From: Monosiga brevicollis MX1
Lineage: Eukaryota > Opisthokonta > Choanoflagellata > Craspedida > Salpingoecidae
NCBI RefSeq assembly: GCF_000002865.3
Contig: NW_001865080.1
Span: 17,875 to 60,616 of the forward strand
Direction: 5' to 3'
DNA: 42,742 nucleotides
In this document: positions 1 to 8,155 of the stretch, in pieces
Numbering within the stretch: position 1 is the stretch's first letter
Layout: each line of letters begins with the position of its first letter
The notes under the pieces: generated by a model
The model's database searches: none
Told to the model about the DNA's origin: nothing
The model's input: only the letters and a program-made list of their open reading frames with translations
Program-made: the position numbers and the translations under genes

Positions 1-2
1 CC

Positions 3-182
3 AAGCACATTGCTGTCAAGTATCGCTTTGTGCAAGAGAGGTATGAACGCAACCAGCTCGATGTCCGGTTCTGCGGGACCAAGGACATGGTTGCTGACCT
101 TCTCACCAAGCTGCTCAATGGACCGAGCCATCGTCGTTTGTGTGACATGCTCTTCCGTTCTCAGCTTGAAGGGGAGTATTAG
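3..182 (+). mobile_element. Ty1/copia retrotransposon polyprotein, C-terminal end (RNase H tail)
   Basis: Reading from base 3 to the TAG at 180-182 gives about 59 residues typical of the end of a Ty1/copia Pol polyprotein. It opens with a KHIAVKYRFVQE-like segment, followed by the hallmark TKDMVADLLTKLL (family consensus: T.dm.AD.lTK.L), and ends shortly after. In this family the segment lies at the end of the RNase H domain, after reverse transcriptase. The rest of the element is off the left edge, so whether it is intact cannot be judged. A purine-rich stretch (AAGGGGAG, 169-176) sits at the stop codon, where copia elements usually carry the polypurine tract just before the 3' LTR. Confidence 0.85.
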
Positions 183-600
183 AGGCACAATCTGAGACGG
201 TATACTTTACCACGTTGTGTGTCCTCTGGTACTTGATGTTGTCCCACCTTGTTGTGTAACATCTTGCTGTACCATCTTGCTGTATCATCTTGTTGTGGCA
301 TCTGTTGGTCCCAACAGATTGCTGATATCGCTTCCACCTGTCTTCAGTGTGATAGTCCATTCTCTGTCTCCACTGTGTGTGTGTGTGTTTCCACCTGCTA
401 TAAATGGGAGCGATCTCCCTGGATCGGTACCATTTTCCTTCTTGACCTCGGTCGTTCCACTTCCCTCCTTCTGTCTTGTTCTGTCTTGTTCCTTCGCCTT
501 GCTTCAATCCATGTTCTCGTATGCACTTCGATTGGTTGGATACCTCTGTGACAATCGCCTTGTCCACACACATAACACTGTACTGGACATACACCTTTAT
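177..600 (+). mobile_element. Probable 3' LTR region of the copia element
   Basis: This stretch follows the putative polypurine tract directly and has no convincing gene. It contains a TATAAAT box (399-405) and pyrimidine-rich direct repeats such as CATCTTGCTGT. These fit an LTR U3/R region. Neither a matching 5' LTR nor a clear CA terminus can be seen in the window, so the right boundary is unknown; it is set here where the minisatellite begins. Low-copy spacer DNA with a chance TATA box is the alternative. Confidence 0.4.
399..405 (+). promoter_or_regulatory. TATA box (LTR promoter or promoter of the repeat ORF)
   Basis: TATAAAT stands in otherwise pyrimidine-rich DNA, 112 nt upstream of the first ATG (511) in frame with the repeat ORF. 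It could be the LTR promoter of the copia element, and could then drive transcription through the downstream minisatellite. Confidence 0.4.
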
Positions 601-1764
601 AATCTTCTCGAACCTGATCTGTTCGAGCCTGATCTGTTTGGTCCTGCTCTACTCGAACTTGATCTGTTTGGGCCTGATCTGCTCGAACCTGATCGGTTCG
701 GGCCTGATCCGTTCGGGCCTGCTACGTTAGGTCCTGCTTTGCACGAGCCTGATCTGCTCGGACCTGATCTTCTCGAACCTGATCTGTTCGAGCCTGATCT
801 GTTTGGTCCTGCTCTACTCGGACTTGATCTGTTTGGGCCTGATCTGCTCGAACCTGATCGGTTCGGGCCTGATCCGTTCGGGCCTGCTGCGTTAGGTCCT
901 GCTTTGCACGAGCCTGATCTGCTCGGACCTGATCTTCTCGAACCTGATCTGTTCGAGCCTGATCTGTTTGGTCCTGCTCTACTCGGACTTGATCTGTTTG
1001 GGCCTGATCTGCTCGAACCTGATCGGTTCGGGCCTGATCCGTTCGGGCCTGCTACGTTAGGTCCTGCTTTGCACGAGCCTGATCTGCTCGCTGATCTTCG
1101 ACCTGATCTTCTCGAACCTGATCTGTTCGAGCCTGATCTGTTTGGTCCTGCTCTACTCGGACTTGATCTGTTTGGGCCTGATCTGCTCGAACTTGATCGG
1201 TTCGGGCCTGATCCGTTCGGGCCTGCTGCGTTAGGGCCTGCTTTGCACGAGCCTGATCTGCTCGGACCTGATCTGCTCGAACCTGATCTGTTCGAGCCTG
1301 ATCTGTTTGGGCCTGCTCTACTCGGACCTGATCTGTTTGGGCCTGATCTGCTCGAACCTGATCGGTTCGGGCCTGATCCGTTCGGGCCTGCTGCGTTAGG
1401 TCCTGCTTTGCACGAGCCTGATCTGCTCGGACCTGATCTTCTCGAACCTGATCTGTTCGAGCCTGATCTGTTTGGTCCTGCTCTACTCGAACTTGATCTG
1501 TTTGGGCCTGATCTGCTCGAGCTTGATCTGTTCGGGACTGATCCGTTCGGGCCTGGTCTGTTCGGGCCTAATCTGCTCGGGTCTGGTGTGCTCCGATATG
1601 TTGTGCTCGGGCCTGATCTGCACGGGCCTGGTCCGCTCGGACCTTCTCTTCTCGCGCCTAACCTGTTCGAACCTGATCCGTTTGGTCTTGCTCTACTCGA
1701 GTCTGATACGTTCGGGCCTAAAATGCTCGGGTCTGATGTGGTCGAGCCTGATAATAATAAATAA
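511..1764 (+). CDS. Hypothetical pentapeptide-repeat ORF, 417 aa
   Basis: From the ATG at 511 to the TAA at 1762-1764 the frame is open. The protein has a short unique N-terminus (about 33 residues) and then roughly 75 five-residue units of the type xPDL(F/L), for example EPDLF, GPDLL, GPALL. Lysine is nearly absent from the array and Asp/Glu are abundant, so the product would be strongly acidic. The unit vaguely recalls the A(D/N)LXX pentapeptide-repeat fold, but proline occupies the usual small-residue position, so membership is doubtful. Because 15, 165 and the 9-bp indel are all multiples of three, an open frame is expected even without selection; the opposite strand is open too. A TATA box at 399 and AATAAA at the stop make expression possible. 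Treat as unproven. Confidence 0.25.
   Translation: MFSYALRLVGYLCDNRLVHTHNTVLDIHLYNLLEPDLFEPDLFGPALLELDLFGPDLLEPDRFGPDPFGPATLGPALHEPDLLGPDLLEPDLFEPDLFGPALLGLDLFGPDLLEPDRFGPDPFGPAALGPALHEPDLLGPDLLEPDLFEPDLFGPALLGLDLFGPDLLEPDRFGPDPFGPATLGPALHEPDLLADLRPDLLEPDLFEPDLFGPALLGLDLFGPDLLELDRFGPDPFGPAALGPALHEPDLLGPDLLEPDLFEPDLFGPALLGPDLFGPDLLEPDRFGPDPFGPAALGPALHEPDLLGPDLLEPDLFEPDLFGPALLELDLFGPDLLELDLFGTDPFGPGLFGPNLLGSGVLRYVVLGPDLHGPGPLGPSLLAPNLFEPDPFGLALLESDTFGPKMLGSDVVEPDNNK
601..1764 (+). repeat. Nested minisatellite: 15-bp units in a 165-bp higher-order repeat
   Basis: The array is built from 15-bp units of the form GNNCCTGATCTGYTC. Eleven variant units form a 165-bp higher-order unit. Higher-order copies start at 610, 775, 940, 1114, 1279 and 1444; spacing is 165 bp except the third interval, which is 174 bp because of a 9-bp in-frame insertion near 1090. 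After about 1520 the units become divergent and end at a TAA inside an AATAAATAAA stretch. Sharp order inside the 165-bp unit and high identity between copies point to recent amplification by unequal exchange of the large unit on an older 15-bp array. Confidence 0.95.
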
Positions 1765-2217
1765 ATTAGGTGTTTGAACCTCAGAGCTGAAAGCAAAGCT
1801 GTGCAACCCCGACATCAAAATCACAACGGCACGCAAAACAACACAAGAGAACAAGTTACATTCGCTGGCTTTTATCATGCCAAGAAGTACAAGCGCGAAG
1901 AATCACGCACATAGAAACAAAAATCGTACAAAACGACCAAGTATAACCAGAGATAAGGCCATTTCAAACACAAGACACCCAGAAGGGCAGTCACACATCA
2001 CAAGTATAAGCCATCACAGCACAAACACAATGAACACCACGGCACGCTCACATCCAACGAGACACAACGTCGGATTGAGAAAACAACCGACCACAGAAGA
2101 CAAAGACATCATACAAAGGACCTTACAAAAATTCAGCAGAATACCACAAAATACAGCAAAAATTAAAACAGGTGCACACAGGGATCCCCACAGAGGGACC
2201 CCCGAGACGGTGCCTAC
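1765..2217. other. Spacer, no gene seen
   Basis: This A-rich stretch on the plus strand lies between the minisatellite and the retroelement. Its right part is probably the 3' untranslated part of the minus-strand non-LTR element. No clear poly-T (a minus-strand poly-A tail) or target-site duplication is visible. Confidence 0.5.
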
Positions 2218-4373
2218 CTACGACGAGCGCAGGCAGGCACCGCCAAAGTGGCGCTGGATGTGGTCAGCGTTCATCTGATGGACCAGCGCCGCAAAGCGAC
2301 CTTTCCACCGAGGAACAAAGGCCTCATCCAGCCCCGGCTGGTACACACCACGGGCCTCGGCGCAGCGGGCGAGCTGACCAAGCAGATCCACAAAGGAGGA
2401 GGCGAACCCACCGGTTGTCGTCATCGCCGCAGGGACGATCAGAGTTTTTCCATGGTTGAAACCGGTGTAGTAGTCGCGCTTCTCCTTTTCGGCTCGGCGA
2501 AGGGCAGCGCCCACCTTGATGCAGGCTTGCGAGGTGGTCGGGGGTTGGGCTGTGCGCACAGTCACGTCAATGCCCAGGTCGGGCAGAGCTGGGCCCAGAG
2601 CACCGCCGGGAAAAGGGTTGCGGCAGTGCAGGTCGATGCGGCAGCTCTGGCCGTTGGCGTTGTAGCCAGACTTTTCCACCCAGACATGGGAGAGGGTGGC
2701 GTACCTGAGCAGGCGGCCCATCTCGTCGCGAAGGGCGTTGTGACGCTTGATGGGACGGCAGGTTAGCAGGTGCTCGCGGGTCAGTCGCGGCTGAGGTGTC
2801 TTGCTGCTGCAGAGCGGGCACTTGTCCGTCGGCTTGACGTTGATGAGTTCATGGAGGCCAAAACCCATCATGGACACGACCGCAATGGCAAAGGTCGTGT
2901 CGCTCAAGCGACGCAACTTGTCCCGACCCCGCATGGTCAAGAGTGTGTGAACATGTTCACACACCAAGACAGTGCTGACGCCCCATTCGCGTGAGGCCAG
3001 ATATGCCTGCTGCAGGTCCAGTGCACACTTGGCCATCAGGTCGTCCAGTGCCGCCTTGGAACGAAGGGCAATGATCTCAGCTGGTCGCTGAGTCGCCGCG
3101 TCCTTGACCGTGGCCATCTGGAAGCCAGCTCGCTGCACATGGACCTCAAAGTCGGCAGCCCTCGATGCATCCTCCAAAAGTCGATCGTAGACCCGAGGGT
3201 AGCGAGTGGCCAGCTTGGCCATGTTGCAGACATAAGCCACCGGACCGCGCTCAACCAGGTCGTGCAGGCCAAAGCCCCCGGTGTTGGCCCGCGTGAAGAT
3301 GCGAGCCTCCAGGAGCTGTTCCAGCGTAACGTCATGACCTTCAGCTCCGGCTGGTGCAGACAGGTTTACCTTGGCAAAAAAGGCTTTGACAAAGGTCTCC
3401 TTGCAAGCACGGTTCAAGAGCTCGGACAAGCCCGACGTCAGACTTGGGGGCAGCGTGTAGAGGTGGTTGATGAGGCTAGGCACGTACTGCATGGCCGTGA
3501 GGAGGGCCTGAAGCGAGACACCGGTCGTCAGCATGTCATTGAGCTTGCCAGCAATGTGCTTCGCCTTGTCGTTCAGCTGCTTCTTCATACACTCGCGACG
3601 GCCAATCGGCGTTCCCATGACCGTCATGCCCGTGTTGGCCGTCTCGCGCACGGCATCTGGCAAGACAGACTTGATAGCAGTGATGGAAGCCGAATGGTGG
3701 CGAGGCATGTAGAAGCGGCTCTTACTGGGCTGCAAATGAAGGCCAGCAGACTCTGCACGAGCCTTGACAATCTCGACGTCGGCCGCCACGTCCTCCGCGG
3801 GACCCATCAGTACAATGTCGTCGAGGTACTTGATGACCTTGCAGCGATAGTCAGTGGTGGCGTCGAGGAGACCGAGGACCTCACAGGAGTACAGGGCAAA
3901 GAAGAAGGGCGATAGCTCGTTGCCCTGCACAATGCCTTGGCCAACATCAATGTCAATGACCTTGAAGAACTTGTCGACAATGCAGTGGGTAGTGGGTCGA
4001 GCATAGTGTCGTTCAAAGGCGCGCAAGAGCCAGGGACCTTGTCGGCCACAATCTCGTGCAGCCGTGCTCGGTCGGTGTAGTTGAAGGCACTCTTGAAATC
4101 GAGGGAGAGCATGGTCCAGCCCGGGGTAGACTCACAGGCTTGAAGCTCACCAAAGGCCATGCCAACTGCTGCTGAAATGCCGTCCTTGACTCCGACGGCC
4201 AGCTCTGGACTGGCCTGCAGCCATGCCAAGAGACGCAGGATCAAAAACCCCTCCTTGACATGGCCGATGCGCACATACGTCCCAATAGATGCTCTCATAT
4301 ACTGTCCTTTCGTATCAACCATTTCATACTCCCTCTCTGTCTTCGTCTTTGCCGCTGCCTCTGTCTCATTCAT
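2218..4373 (-). pseudogene. Non-LTR retrotransposon ORF: reverse transcriptase + CCHC + R2-type endonuclease-like, frameshifted
   Basis: Two overlapping minus-strand frames make one degraded reverse transcriptase. The upstream frame (4373 to about 4030) has the fingers region (GVKDGISAAV) and catalytic motif A (LSLDFKSAFN). The downstream frame (about 4033 to 2218) has motif B (VQGNELSP), catalytic motif C (YLDDIVLMG, about 3802-3828), the thumb, a CPLC...HLLTC zinc knuckle, and then RHNALRDEM, a RID and GIDVTVR pair, and a Lys-Tyr motif. The RHN motif followed by spaced acidic residues is the pattern of the restriction-like endonuclease of R2/CRE-type elements, which nick a target site to prime reverse transcription. 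The frame changes near 4030, so the copy is probably dead. The N-terminal part and any DNA-binding zinc finger are missing, as in 5'-truncated insertions. A related but unnamed clade is possible. Confidence 0.8.
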
Positions 4374-4631
4374 AACCTCATACTTGTCTCTACCCGTCGT
4401 CGTGTTGAATAGCTCTAACAGCTACGCTGCATATCCATTACAAACGGCGTCCTGGCATAATCGTCTTGCCCGCTATGTTGCCTTTCGTCGAGGCTCGAAA
4501 AGATGTGATTCCTTACACAGCTCATCTTCTCTCGAATGTTGATGAGAGTCGGTGCAGGTGACTTTTGCGAATTACGAGATTCAGCTAGGATTCATGAGTC
4601 GATTTGTGTCTTCAACTCTCTGGTTATTCGA
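4374..4631. other. Spacer, no gene seen
   Basis: This lies between the 5' end of the retroelement fragment and the 3' end of the KIAA1143 homologue. I see no coding or RNA signal. Confidence 0.5.
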
Positions 4632-5385
4632 TCAGTCTTCCTCGTCATCATCCTGGAAGGACAGAGTGCTTGCGTTTTTCTTGTTCAGACTCTTGCTACG
4701 CTTCGATCCATCCTTCACTTCCTTGTGGGTCTTGTCTCGTTTCTTTTTTGCAAACTTGGGTTGATCGTGAGCTGCAAGAACTGCTTCAGTTCCCTCTGTT
4801 AAAAAAGCACAAACGCATGAAACAAGGCCGTTAGAGACGCACAAGGTAGACGGGGGGAAGGTGTGTGAAAGGATGGAAGGACCACACAAGTTGGCAGTGC
4901 CACGTACTAGCACCGCTGGCGACGGCTGCTTTTGCCTCTTGCATGGTCAGATCTCCATCTTTGAGCACGACCACCTATCATACACAAGGCATGAACAGCA
5001 GCAAAGTGGATGTATCAAGAATATGGCCCAGGCGCCCCGAGTCAGTATTGAGCTTGCTTATTGTCACAATGGACGGGGCCCGCCAAAAGCACGGCGATGG
5101 AGCGGGCGTTGCACCTGAGGCTCATCCTCCACCTTGACGTGGAAGGAATCGTCATCATCCGTGGCTTTGGGCAGCTTGGCAAACTTGGCTTGAATGTCTT
5201 CTTCCTGCTGCTCCTCGCGAGGCTTGAGGCCATGTGTCGCTCTGCCGGCGGGCATCAATGCTGAGCATGTTCAAGTTGTACGCATCAAGCAGCAAGAGTA
5301 GGGGGTCACAGGCAGACCTGAGCTTTTGCAGAAACTTGGGTTCTCGGATCCCGGTGAAGCTCACATCGACCTTTTTGCGCGACAT
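4632..5385 (-). CDS. KIAA1143 homologue (DUF4604 family), 141 aa
   Basis: Four exons: 5385-5318, 5241-5115, 4974-4908, 4795-4632 (426 nt, phases consistent, all GT-AG). The N-terminus MSRKKVDVSFTGIREPKFL matches the human KIAA1143 start (MSKRNQVSYVRPAEPAFL). The centre EDEPQVVVLKDGDLT matches EDEQPQVVVLKKGDLS. After a Lys-rich segment the protein ends in TLSFQDDDEED, matching LLSFDNEDENE. Length is close to the human 154 aa. The family is widespread in eukaryotes, small, charged and probably disordered, with no settled molecular function. The start is the ATG at 5385; two upstream ATGs in the same frame are disfavoured because homology begins at MSRKK. Confidence 0.85.
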
Positions 5386-5576
5386 CGTCGAGGACTGTCG
5401 CTGCCGACCGGACATGATGCTGCTGCTGATGATAACGATGCTTGGAGATGTTGTCACCAAGAAAGAGCTCTATCTAGAAAGTGAGATGCCGCTGCCGTGG
5501 CCTTCAAAGCTCAAGGCGGATGCGAATCATTGCCCTCACCGCAGCCCAGCGCCATGAGGACAGCCGCGGACGAGAG

Positions 5577-5830
5577 TGAGGAAGAGAGAGAGCGAGAGAG
5601 AGAAAGTGTGAGAGAGAGAGAGAGAGTGAGTGAGTGAGAGAGAGTGAGAGAGTGAGAGAGAGTGAGTGAGAGAGAGTGAGTGAGAGAGAGTGAGTGTGTG
5701 TGTGTGAGAGAGGGAGAAAGGGTTAGAGAGAGTTAGACTTTTTTTCAGAGGGAATTTTGAGATTTACAGAGAGAGAGAGATTTTGAGAGAGAGAGCTTTG
5801 AGAGAGATACGCACAACAGACTATTTGGCT
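5577..5830. repeat. GA-rich low-complexity tract
   Basis: About 250 bp of GAGA/GTGA repeats on the plus strand, equivalent to CT-rich DNA on the sense strand upstream of the KIAA1143 homologue. Confidence 0.9.
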
Positions 5831-6012
5831 GAATTTCTGTGAAGTGGAGGGCAGAGTGTTGTCGGTCTTGGAAGCGAGCAGGTCGAGGGCGGGGACGGGG
5901 AATGGCAATCTCGATGAAGCATTTGCTTTCACTTTTGGTGGGTATCAGGGGGCTACGGCTCCCACTCTACCTCTCCCCTTTGGATGTCGGAAACGCCTGA
6001 AGGTGAGCATCT

Positions 6013-6016
<4 letters not shown>

Positions 6017-6042
<26 letters not shown>
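6017..6042. repeat. (TG)n microsatellite
   Basis: About 13 TG units, inside the putative first intron of the PX gene. Confidence 0.9.
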
Positions 6043-6047
<5 letters not shown>

Positions 6048-6145
6048 GAGTCGTTCTGCTGGTCATGGATGGCTAGCTCGGCCTGCCGGCTGGGCTGAGG
6101 AAACAAGCCGCCGTGCTCCCTGACGCTGTAGGAATGTGTTCGTAG

Positions 6146-8155
6146 ATGCCACTTCCAATGCCTCCCGCTCGTTGTAGCGTGCCCTCTTTCCGCTGGATGG
6201 GTGAACACATCTACTTTGAGATTGTCTGCAGCAATCAAAATCAAGGTTGCTCACACTTCGCCAGCGCCCGTGGCTGGGTCCGAAACATGCCGCAGCCCCA
6301 ATTATGCCCTGATTGTTTGACACTCATTTCGGGCCTTTATTATAACGCGATGTAGCTGTCGTTGGCTCTGTGCAGCAAACGTACGACGACTTTTTTGAGC
6401 TGCATTGCCGCTTGCTCGATGAATTCCCGATCGAAGCAGGTCGAGGTACCCATCCACGGTACGGCCTGCTCATGCCTGTGAGCCCGGACACCAGATCGCA
6501 GCGCCCGACGAGCCATTCCTCAGATTGGTCCCTGATGCCTGTCATCCTTGAATCACACCTGGAATCCCCCACAACAACAATAGCATCTTGCCTCCTCTGC
6601 CAGGCAAGCGCCTCCTGAGCTTCAAGGCGTCTAAGTCAGCCCGGAGACGAGGTGAGCCTGTGATTCGAATCCGGCATGAGATGCTGCCGTCGTTGTAGAG
6701 CACAATCGGACGGGTCTTGCACACCTTTCATCCCTCTTGGATCAACGGATGCTGAATCGAGAGTTGGTCACGAGTGCTCTCACACTTGGTGCATTGCGCC
6801 TGCGTAGCTGCCGAGGATCTTGCGACGCGCCGCAGACCAGCACTTGAACTCTATCTGAATGGTCTCCTGCGCATCCCAAATGTGGCTCAGTACGTCAAGG
6901 ATGCCCCCATTTCCTGTCGCTGACACTAGAGTTGAGACTCTTGAGCTCCATATTCATCACATATTGCGCTTTTGTGGCCCACAGCTCCCCACCAGTCCTG
7001 TCATTTCTGCGGTCGCCGTCACTCCCAGATCAAGTCATACGGTCTACTGCCAATCTGCCTGCCAAACACATGCCCGAGCAGGCCAACACCCAAAACGCCA
7101 ACGACGTCAACGTTGAACTGAGAGATTACGCCATGTATCAAGGGCCTTTTAGTCGACGCCAGCGCCTCGTGCTTGCCATCGCTGAGCCAAAACTAGGTCG
7201 CATCCTGTTATACAAAGCCGCTTTCAAAGGAGATCAAAGGTACGCGCGACAAGTTTAAGCCACACAATGCCATGCCTTTTCTCCATCGGTTTTACCTGTT
7301 CCATGCATATGCCCTTGCTCTTGTGCTGCTCCTGCGGCGGTCTCACGGCCGAGGCCAGCTTGCCATATGTCGGCGAGGTGCCGGTAATAGCAAGCAGCAT
7401 TCATGCTGCACAATCTCCTGACAATAACCTGGTGGACCAAGTAAGCTTCGCTCCCGCCCTCTCTAGGAATGTTTAAGGAGTGTTTGAAAACTGACCTATT
7501 CTCATCTCCGATGGGTGACCTGTCGCTTCATCTCCAACGATAGCCGGACCCTGACCATGAACAACCAGACATGCCACACAGCGAGGCGACTCATCTCGTG
7601 ATCAACGTCAAAGATCATGCGCATGACCATCATATATGGCTATCCACGGCCCTCGAAGCCGCGCGATGGCTGACATACTTTCATCAAGTTGTGCCTGAGC
7701 GCGTTGTGTACGGTACGTTTAGCGTAATGCTTGGTTGACTGCTACCAACTCTGCCGCAAAGGTGCTGTAACTTTGTTGGATGGTGATGCGACACAGATGG
7801 CCGAGAGATCGCCCCGGCACCTGCAGCGCCTTTCACGATCCATGAGGTACAGTGGCCGTCGAAGTTGAAGCTCCACTGAGTTCCACTGGAGTGTATATAT
7901 CGTCTTATGGTCTGCCCACACACGCCCGCCTCTCTTTCCGCTTTACGTTGGGATTAGGCGCCGGAACCATCCAATCAGGGAGGTGTCCCAACCGCAAGAG
8001 CATCGGAATCTCAGCACAACAGCGCGACAGAGGACATGGAGGGTCGAGGCTCAATTTTGAGTTTTTCGGAACAGACTTCACCACAACTCGAGCACGCATC
8101 ACTGGGTGCACTCGTCGACAACCGATCAGGCGGCCATCATCACCTTGCCACCTGA
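6146..8155 (+). CDS. PX and PH-like domain protein
   Basis: Best model, exons 6146-6277 (end uncertain), 6376-6458, 6584-6651, 6841-6915, 6996-7239, 7359-7440, 7544-7712, 7797-7846, 8015-8155; about 347 aa. The first four exons give a PX domain: HIYFEIV, TYDDFFELHCRLLDEFPIEAG, the proline-rich loop ILPPLPGK, a basic SFKASKSARRR, and LELYLNGLLRIP. These closely follow the PX domain of animal Tks5/NOXO1. PX domains bind phosphoinositides on membranes. A later region (LVLAIAEPKLGRILLYK through HHIWLSTALEAARWLTYF) has the strand pattern and final Trp helix of a PH domain. No SH3 domain is visible, although its animal relatives have them. The true start may lie upstream (about 5844-6002). The stop overlaps the 3' end of the convergent DDX18 gene by 16 bp. 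Confidence 0.65.

Larger units (their letters stand above)
5386..6145. other. Spacer with GA-rich tract and possible 5' exon of the PX gene
   Basis: Holds the GA-rich tract at 5577-5830, then an open stretch about 5844-6002 ending in a good donor (AAG|GTGAGC at 6003) that is in phase with the PX-gene exon starting at 6146. This may be an upstream coding or 5'UTR exon, but no recognisable domain or clear ATG supports it. A TG microsatellite lies at 6017-6042. Confidence 0.4.

Noticed and set aside
597-1796. Minus-strand frame through the minisatellite (Ser/Gly/Arg/Pro-rich)
   Set aside because: Open only because the repeat period is a multiple of three; it begins at a non-ATG codon and has no promoter signal.
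2248-3915. Long plus-strand frames opposite the retroelement (2248-2766, 3139-3915)
   Set aside because: They are antisense shadows of the reverse transcriptase ORF and show no family motifs.
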